A program made the translations under genes and the position numbers. Source: Clostridia bacterium (GTDB taxonomy: Bacteria > Bacillota > Clostridia > Oscillospirales > Acutalibacteraceae). From it: 64,000 nt of DNA. The stretch spans positions 38,683-102,682 of the forward strand of contig JAFUIO010000021.1 in the NCBI GenBank assembly GCA_017468425.1, in the 5' to 3' direction. How positions within the stretch are numbered: position 1 is the stretch's first letter; each line of letters begins with the position of its first letter. Shown here one piece after another: positions 27,708 through 37,410 of this stretch. The notes under the pieces were generated by a model, which was not told the origin of the DNA, searched no databases, and saw only the letters and a list, made by a program, of their open reading frames with translations.

Positions 27708-30329
27708 ATGGTCAGAAGCAGCATCTCTCTTTTTATGGCATTTGTAATTTTCATTACATCAGGCATAGCTTCTGTCTTTCCCGTCAAGCAGTCATTACGG
27801 GTTGTAGTGCCTGAAAAATGGGAAATGGACACAGGTGATTCAAGAACTCTTGAATGCGTTTTTTCAAAAAACGTTACAGACAGAGTTATTGACTGGTCAG
27901 TTTCAGACGAAACAAAAGCAACTGTGGATGAATTCGGACGTGTTACTGCAATCGGCACAGGCAAAGTTATGATAACTGCCAAAGCAGGTAATCTGACAGA
28001 CAGCGTTGAACTTAATGTTGTTGAAAATCCCACCCTGATAAATAAAGAAAAAATCAAAATTGATTATTCAGGCAAAGATTATAATCAGGTTGGTAATTTA
28101 CAGAAAATAGTTACACGATATCCTAAGGGAAGCGAAGAAGTCCCCTATACCGTAAGAGTAACTTCTGACTACTCAAAATACCAAAAAGTAACTGCTGCTG
28201 ACGGTGCAGTATGGGAAATTACTGATTACGGTGTTCTGAGAACTGACAAAAATGCACCCACAGAGCGTGACCGTGAACAACGCTTTATGGGCGACAGATA
28301 TTTTTATTCTCACGACACAACCGACGGCAAGGTTCTTGCGATTTTCTCTGATAAAGGCAACGGAATCTGGACCGTTATGGAAAACGGATTCACTCATATA
28401 GAATTACTTGAAATGTCAGGCGACGAAAAAGCAGCTCAGATGAGTGACACAACACAGCAATACGTTGCAAGACACGGACTTGTTTCAGAAGCTTACAATT
28501 ACGGTAACGGCTGGTGGAAGGATGCATCTGATAACGACGGTCTCTGGACTTCAATGTATGGTGCGGGTGAGCTTATGCGATATGCTACTCTCCGCGATGA
28601 CCCCGACGCAACAGAAGAAGAAATTGCTGCTGCACGTGAAGTGGCAGTAAAATCTGCAGAAGCAGTGCTTATGCTTCACTATATTTCTATGCGTACAGGC
28701 ACCACAGAGGCTTATGTAAGATATCAGGAAAACGGCAAAATGCCGGGCGATGCTGTTGACAGATGGCTTTCTGCCGAAGCACTTATAAAAGGCGGAAATT
28801 ATTCTTATCTTTCCCCTGAAGAAAGCCCTGCAGAAGCATTTGAAAACAATTATGCTTCACTTTTATATACAGGCAACACAGATAAAATTATGAACATGGG
28901 TTATAACACAGTTGTTGACCCCGCTTCATGGCTCAGCACAAGAGACGAAGCGAATAAAGATGTTCAATTTGCAAAACAGACACGTTTGCTTGAAGGCTTT
29001 GTTGCAAGAACATATTGGGTTGAAAGTCAGGAAAATTTCGAACTCTATGATAATATTTACTGGAAGGTTAATGACGATAACACTGCTACAGGTGCTTCAA
29101 CAAAGTCTGAAACTTCACAGGGATATTACCTTAACAACGAAAACTTAAGAGGTGTTACAGTTGACGCATCAGGCGAAGTTCCCGAAAGACTCTGGAACAA
29201 CCTTGTAGGCGAAAACGCACTTAAGAGTGACGTTATTTACAAAGGCGATACAAGTGCAGATGAACTTGTGGGACACGCATTCATCTTCAAGCTGATGTAT
29301 GATATTCTGGCAGATGAAGACCCTGAACTCAAAAAACTTATGGTAACTGCTATTGATAACCTTGCACAGCACCTTGTTGACAACGGTTATATGCTCGTTG
29401 ACGGTTCAGGTCAGCCCACAACGTGGTCAAACTTCAGCAGAAAATCATTCAGTGTAAGTTCATCAGTGCCTATGGCTCCCCTTCACGCAATGGTTATCCT
29501 TGATATTTTTAAAACTGCCGCTTACATAACAGGCTATGAAAAATGGGAAAACGAATACCGTATGGCTGCCCTTGACCCCGCTTTTGAATATGCAAAAGTT
29601 GTTTCGCAGGAAGCAGACAGAATGCACGCAGCAATTTCAAATGTTATAGGCGAAGCGGTTTCTCCCCTGCTTTCACTTCCCCTGAAACTCCTTTCAGGCA
29701 CAAAGCTTTACAACCTTGTTATGAAAGTTGTAAGTAATGACTCTGACCTTGAGATGGCCATGCTCGGTCTTTACACACTTTTCCAGACCGAGGAAGATGA
29801 AGAAATATTATCTTATTACAGAAAGTGCCTTGAAGCATGGTGGGATGTTGCCAAATCAACAGAGAATCCCCTTTGGTATTATGTTTATCAGTTGGCTTAC
29901 CCCGACAAAAAGATAAAAGATGCTTACGAAAACAATATTCTTGAAACGGCATCATGGGCTCTGAGCCGTCACCCCGTTTCAACAATAAAATACAGTGCAT
30001 CAAACATTAAACGTGACGATATTGCGCAGCTTGACCTTTCTGCATTAGGACTTGATATGAATGATTTACCGTCGTATTCATTAAAGGCGAAAAATCAGCC
30101 TGCAGATGTTGGCGAAAATCCAGAAATTATGGATTATATCAAGCTCATACTTTCTACGAATGATATTGAATGGACAGTTGCTGCTCCTGATGAGCGTGCT
30201 TTACACAAATATAACGAGAATCCTTACATTCTCAATAACCACTATCATCCCGGCTGTATGCAAAACTCTGCTACCTACACTCTTCCCTATTGGATGGGCA
30301 GGTATCATGGTTTGCTCGAAAATAAATAA
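27708..30329 (+). CDS. Large exported protein with bacterial Ig-like domain, function unknown
   Basis: An 873-residue protein I do not recognise. A signal peptide covers about residues 1-27. Residues 28-105 form a bacterial Ig-like (BIG_2-type) domain: WSVSDETKATVDEFGRVTAIGTG followed by ITAKAG. A short beta-rich region (YFYSHDTTDGKVLAIFSDKGNGIWTV) comes next, then a long helical part with aromatic-rich loops (NYGNGWWKDASDNDGLWTSMYGAGELMRY; PTTWSNFSRKSF) that suggests an alpha/alpha toroid, as in glycan-active enzymes. It ends in a Tyr/His/Trp-rich segment with no membrane anchor. It lies between a heparinase-like protein and a secreted phosphoesterase and is co-transcribed with the latter (26-base gap, no terminator). 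Confidence 0.75.
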   Translation: MVRSSISLFMAFVIFITSGIASVFPVKQSLRVVVPEKWEMDTGDSRTLECVFSKNVTDRVIDWSVSDETKATVDEFGRVTAIGTGKVMITAKAGNLTDSVELNVVENPTLINKEKIKIDYSGKDYNQVGNLQKIVTRYPKGSEEVPYTVRVTSDYSKYQKVTAADGAVWEITDYGVLRTDKNAPTERDREQRFMGDRYFYSHDTTDGKVLAIFSDKGNGIWTVMENGFTHIELLEMSGDEKAAQMSDTTQQYVARHGLVSEAYNYGNGWWKDASDNDGLWTSMYGAGELMRYATLRDDPDATEEEIAAAREVAVKSAEAVLMLHYISMRTGTTEAYVRYQENGKMPGDAVDRWLSAEALIKGGNYSYLSPEESPAEAFENNYASLLYTGNTDKIMNMGYNTVVDPASWLSTRDEANKDVQFAKQTRLLEGFVARTYWVESQENFELYDNIYWKVNDDNTATGASTKSETSQGYYLNNENLRGVTVDASGEVPERLWNNLVGENALKSDVIYKGDTSADELVGHAFIFKLMYDILADEDPELKKLMVTAIDNLAQHLVDNGYMLVDGSGQPTTWSNFSRKSFSVSSSVPMAPLHAMVILDIFKTAAYITGYEKWENEYRMAALDPAFEYAKVVSQEADRMHAAISNVIGEAVSPLLSLPLKLLSGTKLYNLVMKVVSNDSDLEMAMLGLYTLFQTEEDEEILSYYRKCLEAWWDVAKSTENPLWYYVYQLAYPDKKIKDAYENNILETASWALSRHPVSTIKYSASNIKRDDIAQLDLSALGLDMNDLPSYSLKAKNQPADVGENPEIMDYIKLILSTNDIEWTVAAPDERALHKYNENPYILNNHYHPGCMQNSATYTLPYWMGRYHGLLENK

Positions 30330-30355
30330 GGTAATTAAAGAAAGGATATGATAAA

Positions 30356-32047
30356 ATGAAAAAAGTTATTTCCATTTTCCTTGCAGTTGTAATTCTTGCT
30401 TCTGCTTTCTCAATTGCAGCGCTTGCTGATGAGCCTGTGAAATTTGCAGTTGCATCTGACCTGCACTATAACGTGCCAGAAGAAGAACTTACTGCAACAA
30501 ACGACCACCCCATTTTCTGGTACGCAAACAGACGTGCTGCAATGGACAACGAAAGCGGATTTATCATCGATGAGTTTTTGAGACAAGCTGAAGAAGCAAA
30601 GTACGACTTCATCCTCATCCCCGGTGATATGGCTGACGACGGCAGATGGGAAACACAGGAGCATATTGACGTTTCTGCAAAGTTCAAGGCTTTCGAAGAA
30701 AAAACAGGTATTCAGATTTATCTTGTGCCCGGTAACCACGACTACGGCAGAGGCGAAAACGACAACAAAATCGAAGATATGATTTCTTTCTACGGCGATT
30801 TCGGTTACAACGATGCTTTTGAAAAACGTGAAAACGATTTCTCATATGTAACAGACCTTCCCGGAAACTACAGACTTATCGTTGCCGACTCAAACGACCC
30901 TTCAAAATCAACTGAAGACGGTATGACTTCAGATAAAGTCAACTGGGTTGTAAAACAGGCTAAAAAGGCTGTAGAAGACGGCAAGTATCCCATCCTTATG
31001 ATGCACCACAATCTTCTCGACCATCTCCCCATGCAGAGAATTTTAAGCCGTAACTTTATTATCAGAAACCACACTGCAGTAGCAAATAAATTCGCAAATG
31101 CAGGCATTAAGCTTGTTTTCACAGGTCACGAGCATTGCAGTGACGTTGCTGTTCACACAAGCCCCAAAGGCAACAAAATTTACGATTTTGCAAACACTGC
31201 TCTTTCAATGTACCCCCTGGCTTACAGAGAAATTACATTGACAGATGAAGAAATTACATACGAATCAAAAACTATCGAAAAAATCGACACTGCAACTCTC
31301 CGCAGTCAGGTAAACGGCTACACAGACGAAATGATTGACCTTATGGATGCAGGTCTTAACGACTTTGCAAAAGGCTACCTTAAAGCAGGTGTTCAGTACC
31401 GTCTTGCACGTTCACTTACAATGGAACAGATGGGTATTGCAGAAGACAGCATTTTCTACAACCTTGTAAACACAGCTGTAACAGGTCTTACAGACCTTCT
31501 TGAAATGCCTCTCTATGGCGAAAACAGCGTTCAGGAACTCGCGAAAGAATACAATGTTGTTATCCCCGACAGCGATTACGAAAACGGTTGGGACCTTGCA
31601 ACTGACCTTGTTTCTTACCACTATTCAGGCGGTGAAGATTTCTCAATTTATTCAACAGAAGTTACAATTCTTCTCAGAATGGTAAATCTTATTCTTCTTG
31701 ATGACCTTTCAACTGTTAATGACGAAGTATTCTTCGGCGGATTGAATGAGCTTCTCGGCAATGATTCAGCCCTCTTCAAGAATTTCACAAAGGGCATTGC
31801 TAATGTATTAGGTCCTGTTACACCCGGTCAGTATTTCCTTATTGCAGTTGCTTCACCTATCGTTTATGAATTCGTTTACGATTCAGACGGAGTTGACGAC
31901 AACAACGGCAAATTTGAAGGCTACGGCATTGAACCCGACCTTAACGAAAACAGAGCAGATAACTTCGCAGATATCCTTGATACAATCTGCATTTATCTTA
32001 CAAACTTCTTCAACATCATTATTAAAATTATCGGCATCGGCAGATAA
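30356..32047 (+). CDS. Exported metallophosphoesterase with hydrophobic C-terminal tail
   Basis: A 563-residue protein with a signal peptide (residues 1-24, SIAALADE). The calcineurin-like metal-binding motifs are SDLHYN, PGDMADDG, PGNHDYGR, MMHHNLLDHLP and TGHEHCSDV, all intact. A helical C-terminal domain of about 230 residues follows, similar in plan to that after module 1 of the 1178-residue phosphoesterase. The last 20 or so residues (ICIYLTNFFNIIIKIIGIGR) form an amphipathic hydrophobic tail. The protein should work at the cell surface on an unknown phosphate ester. AAAGGA precedes the ATG. Confidence 0.88.
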   Translation: MKKVISIFLAVVILASAFSIAALADEPVKFAVASDLHYNVPEEELTATNDHPIFWYANRRAAMDNESGFIIDEFLRQAEEAKYDFILIPGDMADDGRWETQEHIDVSAKFKAFEEKTGIQIYLVPGNHDYGRGENDNKIEDMISFYGDFGYNDAFEKRENDFSYVTDLPGNYRLIVADSNDPSKSTEDGMTSDKVNWVVKQAKKAVEDGKYPILMMHHNLLDHLPMQRILSRNFIIRNHTAVANKFANAGIKLVFTGHEHCSDVAVHTSPKGNKIYDFANTALSMYPLAYREITLTDEEITYESKTIEKIDTATLRSQVNGYTDEMIDLMDAGLNDFAKGYLKAGVQYRLARSLTMEQMGIAEDSIFYNLVNTAVTGLTDLLEMPLYGENSVQELAKEYNVVIPDSDYENGWDLATDLVSYHYSGGEDFSIYSTEVTILLRMVNLILLDDLSTVNDEVFFGGLNELLGNDSALFKNFTKGIANVLGPVTPGQYFLIAVASPIVYEFVYDSDGVDDNNGKFEGYGIEPDLNENRADNFADILDTICIYLTNFFNIIIKIIGIGR

Positions 32048-32067
32048 TCTGTAATAAGACAAACAAA

Positions 32068-32097
32068 AACGGCAGGAATTTTCCTGCCGTTTTTTTA
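32068..32097. terminator. Bidirectional terminator
   Basis: A GC-rich stem ACGGCAGGA/TCCTGCCGT flanked by A-rich and T-rich runs, between the convergent phosphoesterase and MinD-like genes. Confidence 0.92.
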
Positions 32098-32103
32098 TTT
32101 TGA

Positions 32104-32826
32104 TTATAATTTAAGCGGTATGTTTTCACCCAGAAGTCTTTTTGCAATTCTGCCGAAAGATTTCTGCGATGATGCTTTAAGGTTGAATGAAGAATGATTC
32201 ATTGAAGAATAGCCGATTCTTGTATCGTAAGGCACAACGCCGATAAGCTGAACGTAAGTCATATTAATTACTTCATCAATATTCAAAAATCTGCGTTTAG
32301 CCGACAGTTTCTTTATAAACCTGTTGATAACAAGGCGGATATCTTTAATGCCGGATGACGCTATTTTCTGTGCCGTTATTTCAACACTTCTTACGCATAC
32401 ATCGTCGGGAGTTGAAACAACAATGGCTGAATCAGCTGCAGCACACGCAAGAGAAAAACCTTCCGAAATACCTGCAGGTGCATCAAAGAAAATAACATCA
32501 TAATTTTCTTCATACTTTGCAATCATCTCTTTCACCTTTTCGCAGGTGAAAGCTTCGTTGAAATTAAGAGGTGCTGAAATAAAATCTATATCGCCCACCT
32601 GAATTATTGCATGTTCTTTTTCGCAGTTGCCGAGAAGTACATCGCCCCAATTTTTCACGACCTGTTCTCTTACTCCGAAAAGCAAATCAAGAGAACGCAG
32701 GCCTATATCAAAATCTATGGCAAGCACCTTTTTGCCCTCGGTTTCAAGTGCACGTGAAAGCCCTGCGGTGATAGTAGATTTACCCACACCGCCTTTGCCT
32801 GATGCGATTACTATTTTTTTAGCCAT
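32104..32826 (-). CDS. MinD/ParA-family ATPase
   Basis: A 240-residue deviant-Walker ATPase. It has the KGGVGKS Walker A (residues 9-15 region, SGKGGVGKSTI), the MinD-like IDFDIGLRSLDLLFGV, switch residues FFDAPAGIS and a C-terminal FGRIAKRLLGEN helix that could bind membrane like that of MinD. It is more like MinD than like Soj/ParA, but no minC or minE is nearby. It starts 11 bases downstream of smc, in the smc operon, which suggests a role in chromosome or septum positioning; that is inferred from position only. Confidence 0.8.
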   Translation of the reverse strand: MAKKIVIASGKGGVGKSTITAGLSRALETEGKKVLAIDFDIGLRSLDLLFGVREQVVKNWGDVLLGNCEKEHAIIQVGDIDFISAPLNFNEAFTCEKVKEMIAKYEENYDVIFFDAPAGISEGFSLACAAADSAIVVSTPDDVCVRSVEITAQKIASSGIKDIRLVINRFIKKLSAKRRFLNIDEVINMTYVQLIGVVPYDTRIGYSSMNHSSFNLKASSQKSFGRIAKRLLGENIPLKL

Positions 32827-32837
32827 AAAATCACCTC

Positions 32838-35800
32838 TTATGCCAAGCCGAGTTTCTTAGCCATTTCTGCAGTTTTCAGTTCAAGCATCTTGCTGACGCC
32901 TTCTTCCTGCATTGTTACACCGTAAAGAACATCTGCTTCTTCCATTGTACCTCTACGGTGAGTGATAAGAATAAACTGTGTATTCTTAGTCATTCTTCTT
33001 ACATATTCTGCATATCTTGTTACGTTAACATCGTCAAGCGCTGCTTCAACTTCGTCGAAAATACAGAACGGTGCGGGAGTAACCTTAAGAATCGCAAAAA
33101 GTAGTGCAATAGCACTGAGTCCCTTTTCACCACCTGAAAGCAGGTCGATGTTACGCACGTTTTTGCCCGGCGGCTGAACTTTGATTTCAATGGGACATTC
33201 AAGAACATTAAGCGGGTCTTCAAGAATAAGCTCTGCTTTACCGCCACCGAAAAGTTCTGCAAATGTTTCGCCGAAATATGAGTTGATTCTTGCAAACTGT
33301 GCTCTGAACTGTTCGCTCATTTTTCCTGTAAGCTCGTTTATAAGTTTAATAAGCTCATTACGGGATTTTTCAATATCCTCAATCTGACCTTTCATAAACT
33401 CATATCTTTCGCTTACTTCTTTATATTCCTCAATAGCGGCTGTGTTTACACTGCCCAAGGCTCTGATTTTACCTTTGATTTCAGAAAGCTTTTTCTGTGC
33501 TTCACCGATATTTTCAATTACGATTCCAAGGCTTTCTGCCTCGTCACGTGTTAACTGATATTCATCGAAAAGTTTGTTGATTGTATCTTCAAACTCTCTT
33601 TGCATAGAAGTTTTTCTTTCATCAAGACGGATAAGTTCACCGTTTATTTTTTCTCTGTTATCAGTTACGGTTTTCTGTTTCTGACGAAGCAATACGCTTG
33701 TTTCTTCACACTCATTACGCTGGGCATTGAGCATTTTTATTTCGTTCTTTGCTTCCTCGTGTTTCTGCCTGATTTTCGCAGCTTCTTCTCTGATTAAAAC
33801 AACGTTTTCTGCGATTTTTTCGTTCTTTAATTTAATGTCTTCAATTTCTGCTTTAAGGCTTTCTGCCTTGCCTTCGCTGTCGTCAATGCTTGATTTAAGT
33901 TGCATTACGCTCTGTTTTTTAGCCTCAATATCTTTTTCGGCAGCAAGCACCTGCATATTGATTTCATTTTCAAGCTGATTGACTTCATCTCTTGATGAAA
34001 CAAGTTCTTCACGCTTTGAATTATGAGAAAGCACCTGCGCCTGAAGGGATTCGATTTCTGCAGTAAGTGAATTGATTTTAGTTTCACTTTCTTTTGATGC
34101 GGCTGTGAAAATTTCAATTCTTGTTTCTGAATTTTTCTTTTCATCCTCAAATTCTTTCAGACCGTTTTCAAGAGTTTCAATCTGGCCGAGAACTAATTTC
34201 AAAGCACTTTCTGCTCTGATTGTATCTTCCTGCGCAGTAAGCAAATCTGCCTGTGATGCAGAAAGGTTTGCTTCGCTGAGAACTAAATCTTCATTGAGGG
34301 TTTTGAACTTATCCTTCTGCTCCTCGAGTTTTTTGGTAAGTTCTTTAACCTCGTTGTTGAGTTTTTCAATTTCACCTGCACGGCTGAGCATACCTGCATT
34401 CTGTGTGCGTGAACCACCTGTCATCGAACCGCCTGCATTGATAAGCTGACCGTCAAGAGTTACAATTTTGAATTTATAACCACGTCTTTTGGCTATTGCA
34501 ATGGCACAGTCCATATCTTCAACTACTGCGATGTGGCCGAGTTCGTATTTGAAAATCTCTTCGTACTGTTTATCGTATGTTACAAGTTTATCCGCCATAT
34601 CGATAAAGCCGAATTCATCATCAAGGTCTTTTTCGGGGAAAGGCTTTGATTTAATAGCAGAAATCGGCAGGAATGTTGCTCTGCCCTGACGGTTTTCTTT
34701 AAGGTAATTGATTGCACGTTTTGCATCGTTTTCGTTATCTGTTACGATGTGCTGGATTGCAGCTCCCAGAGCAGTTTCGATGGCTGCAGCATATTCGTCA
34801 CTAACAGAAATAAGCTGTGAAAGAGGTGCGTGGATACCTTTCAGAACACCGTGACGCATTTCTTTCATAACGGTTTTTACACTGCCTGAATAACCGTCCA
34901 TATTCTTTTCAAGGTCGTCAAGCATTTTTGCTCTTGACGATTTTTTATGCAGTTCAATTTCACGCATATCAATTTCTTTTTTCAGTTCTTCAACTTTTCC
35001 TTTGCGTGTCTGAACCTTAAGAGAATAGCCTTCGATACTGTTTTTTGCTTCATCGCATTTTTCTTTGAGAGCGTTCAGTTCTTCCTGCTTTTTCTCTTTT
35101 TCTCTGATTGAATTTTCTAAAAGAGGTTTTCTTGATTCTATAGTTTCTGCAACGCTTACAAGTCTTGAATTGATTTCTTCTATTGAAGAATCTGCAGTTG
35201 ATTTTCTTACTCTTGCATCTGCAAGTTCTCTTGAGAAGGATTCAATTTTTTCTGTAAGCACTAAAATTTCGTCTGCGAAAGTTTCGTTTTCACTCTGAAT
35301 CAGATAAAGACGGTCTTTTGTTTCCTGCAATTCTTTTTTCTTATTTTCAATCTGTTTTTCAATTTCAAGAATGCTGTTTTCTTCTTCATTGATTCTGGAA
35401 ACGACGTCTTCCTTTGAACTTGTAAGTGCATCAATATCACGTGTAAGACGCTCGATAGTTTCGTTATTATGTTCAATTGAGTTTTCTTCAACAGCAGCGT
35501 CAGAATCAAGGTGAGCAACCTGCTCTTCAAGTGCTTCGTTACTTCTGTGAATGAAATCTACAGAAACTGCAATACCCTGACTTTTGGCAGTAAGAGCTTC
35601 AAGCTCTGCCTCAATATCATTAAGTTCTTTTTCTGCATCCTCATACTGTGCAGTTGCAACAACAAGTTTTTCTTCCTGTTCTTTAAGGAGATTTTTTGAT
35701 TTTTCGATAGTGTGAAGCCACAAACCGATTTCAAGTTCTTTCTTCTCCCCTGCAAGTTCAAGGAATTTTTTTGCTTTTTCGCTCTGAGTTTTAAGAGGGC

Positions 35801-36410
35801 CTACACGGCTTTCAAGCTCAGAGAGAATATCGCGAAGACGGATTAAATTTTCTTCTGCCTGGTCAAGTTTTCTGTTGGCATCGGCACGTCTGTATCTGTA
35901 GTGAGAAATACCTGACGCTTCTTCAAGCATTTCACGTCTCTGTGCCGATTTTGAAGAAACAAGGTCGGCAATTCTGCCCTGGCTGACCATTGAATAGCCG
36001 TCACGGCCAAGACCTGTATCCATAAACAATTCATTGATATCGCGGAGTCTTACCCCTTCACCGTTCAGAATGTATTCACTTTCACCCGAACGATAATAAC
36101 GCCTTGTAACGGCAACTTCATCGCTGTCAAAATTCAGGCTTCTGTCGGTGTTATCAAGACGCAGAGTAACCTCGGCAAAGCCGTGGGCTTTACGTCCGCC
36201 TGCATTACCGCTGAAAACAACGTCTTCCATTTTTGAGCCACGCAGACTCTTTGAAGACTGTTCGCCAAGAACCCAACGCACGGCATCAGAGATGTTACTT
36301 TTACCTGAACCGTTAGGACCTACAACGCCTGTTATTCCTTTTTCAAGTTTTAAAACTGTTTTATCGGGGAATGATTTAAAGCCTTGCATTTCAAGGGATT
36401 TTAAAAACAT
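32838..36410 (-). CDS. smc: Chromosome segregation protein SMC
   Basis: A 1190-residue SMC. The N-terminal ATPase half has GVVGPNGSGKSNISDAVRWVLGEQS (Walker A); two long coiled coils flank a hinge (about residues 500-650; GVLKGIHAPLSQLISV, NENDAKRAINYLKENRQGRATF, GGSMTGGS); the C-terminal half has the signature LLSGGEKGLSAIALLFAIL and Walker B PFCIFDEVEAALDD. Full length with no gaps. SMC with ScpAB organises and separates sister chromosomes. It overlaps nothing but begins 4 bases after the radical SAM gene stop, in the operon of rnc and plsX. Confidence 0.98.
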   Translation of the reverse strand: MFLKSLEMQGFKSFPDKTVLKLEKGITGVVGPNGSGKSNISDAVRWVLGEQSSKSLRGSKMEDVVFSGNAGGRKAHGFAEVTLRLDNTDRSLNFDSDEVAVTRRYYRSGESEYILNGEGVRLRDINELFMDTGLGRDGYSMVSQGRIADLVSSKSAQRREMLEEASGISHYRYRRADANRKLDQAEENLIRLRDILSELESRVGPLKTQSEKAKKFLELAGEKKELEIGLWLHTIEKSKNLLKEQEEKLVVATAQYEDAEKELNDIEAELEALTAKSQGIAVSVDFIHRSNEALEEQVAHLDSDAAVEENSIEHNNETIERLTRDIDALTSSKEDVVSRINEEENSILEIEKQIENKKKELQETKDRLYLIQSENETFADEILVLTEKIESFSRELADARVRKSTADSSIEEINSRLVSVAETIESRKPLLENSIREKEKKQEELNALKEKCDEAKNSIEGYSLKVQTRKGKVEELKKEIDMREIELHKKSSRAKMLDDLEKNMDGYSGSVKTVMKEMRHGVLKGIHAPLSQLISVSDEYAAAIETALGAAIQHIVTDNENDAKRAINYLKENRQGRATFLPISAIKSKPFPEKDLDDEFGFIDMADKLVTYDKQYEEIFKYELGHIAVVEDMDCAIAIAKRRGYKFKIVTLDGQLINAGGSMTGGSRTQNAGMLSRAGEIEKLNNEVKELTKKLEEQKDKFKTLNEDLVLSEANLSASQADLLTAQEDTIRAESALKLVLGQIETLENGLKEFEDEKKNSETRIEIFTAASKESETKINSLTAEIESLQAQVLSHNSKREELVSSRDEVNQLENEINMQVLAAEKDIEAKKQSVMQLKSSIDDSEGKAESLKAEIEDIKLKNEKIAENVVLIREEAAKIRQKHEEAKNEIKMLNAQRNECEETSVLLRQKQKTVTDNREKINGELIRLDERKTSMQREFEDTINKLFDEYQLTRDEAESLGIVIENIGEAQKKLSEIKGKIRALGSVNTAAIEEYKEVSERYEFMKGQIEDIEKSRNELIKLINELTGKMSEQFRAQFARINSYFGETFAELFGGGKAELILEDPLNVLECPIEIKVQPPGKNVRNIDLLSGGEKGLSAIALLFAILKVTPAPFCIFDEVEAALDDVNVTRYAEYVRRMTKNTQFILITHRRGTMEEADVLYGVTMQEEGVSKMLELKTAEMAKKLGLA

Positions 36411-36414
36411 AAAT

Positions 36415-37410
36415 TCACTTCCTTACACAGCATTTCACATTATATTTCTTTAAACTTTTATCTTCAGTAAATTTTACTTTATAGCCTTTTTCTTCAAGAA
36501 AAAGTTTATTCTTCTTTTTCTGCCCCGTTGCCTGTGAAACAGCACCTGCAGGAACAGAAATTTCAACTTCACAGGGAGGTATGGGAGAAATTGCTTCCAG
36601 AATTTTTCCGAGATAAATTTCACTCTCGCAAAGTTCTTTGAATGCAGGATGATACGCACCTGCAACGTAACCTTCTTCCACGTTGCCACCTGAATGAAGA
36701 CCTGTTCTGATAACGTTTATGTCATTTTCTTCAAACATCAGAAGAAGCTTCGCACAAAGTTCAACCGTTTCCTGAAGGCTCATTACTTTATATTCACCTG
36801 ACCTGAAATTTTCTTCCAGCAGTGTATTTTCAAGCACTATTGTGGGATAAATTCTGACTGTATCAGGCTTTAAGGCAATTATTTTTTCTGCCGTTTCTAT
36901 GTCTTTTTCAAAAGATGATTTATAAAGCCCCGTCATCATCTGCAGACCTGTTTCAAAACCGTATTTTCTTAAAATTTCTACGGCTTTTTCAACATCGCGT
37001 GATGTGTGCCCCCTTAAATTTGCTTTAAGCACTTCATCATCCATACTCTGGCAACCGAGTTCAACACTTGTTACACCGTAAGACCTGAGAAGCTCACAAA
37101 TCTCATCGTCGATACAATCGGGTCTTGTGGAAATTCTGATGCCTTTGAAAAATCCTTCTTTAACAAAAGGATAAGCACTTTTCAAAAGCCTCAACATATA
37201 TTCCCTTTCAATGGCGGTAAAACTGCCACCGAAAAAAGCGATTTCGCCCTGATTTGACGGTGCAGTTTTCATTGCAATTTCACAGGCCGAAACAACATCT
37301 TTTTCTGAAGGCAGAGTTGTTTTGCCTGATATACTTTTCTGGTTGCAGAAAGAACAGTTATTGGGACAACCCTCGTGGGGCACGAAAATACTTACGTTAT
37401 ACTTTTTCAA
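36415..37410 (-). CDS. Radical SAM protein of the Elp3-like group
   Basis: A 331-residue radical SAM enzyme. The Fe-S motif is PHEGCPNNCSFCNQ (CX3CX2C), followed by GEIAFFGGSFT and RISTRPDCID, and VELGCQSMDD, TGLQMMTGLY typical of the Elp3-like HemN-related group. The catalytic acetyltransferase half of true Elp3 is absent, so it is not a full tRNA elongator protein. It lies between rnc and smc, sharing 4 bases (ATGA) with rnc; this neighbourhood is common in Clostridia but its substrate is unknown. Confidence 0.85.
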   Translation of the reverse strand: MKKYNVSIFVPHEGCPNNCSFCNQKSISGKTTLPSEKDVVSACEIAMKTAPSNQGEIAFFGGSFTAIEREYMLRLLKSAYPFVKEGFFKGIRISTRPDCIDDEICELLRSYGVTSVELGCQSMDDEVLKANLRGHTSRDVEKAVEILRKYGFETGLQMMTGLYKSSFEKDIETAEKIIALKPDTVRIYPTIVLENTLLEENFRSGEYKVMSLQETVELCAKLLLMFEENDINVIRTGLHSGGNVEEGYVAGAYHPAFKELCESEIYLGKILEAISPIPPCEVEISVPAGAVSQATGQKKKNKLFLEEKGYKVKFTEDKSLKKYNVKCCVRK

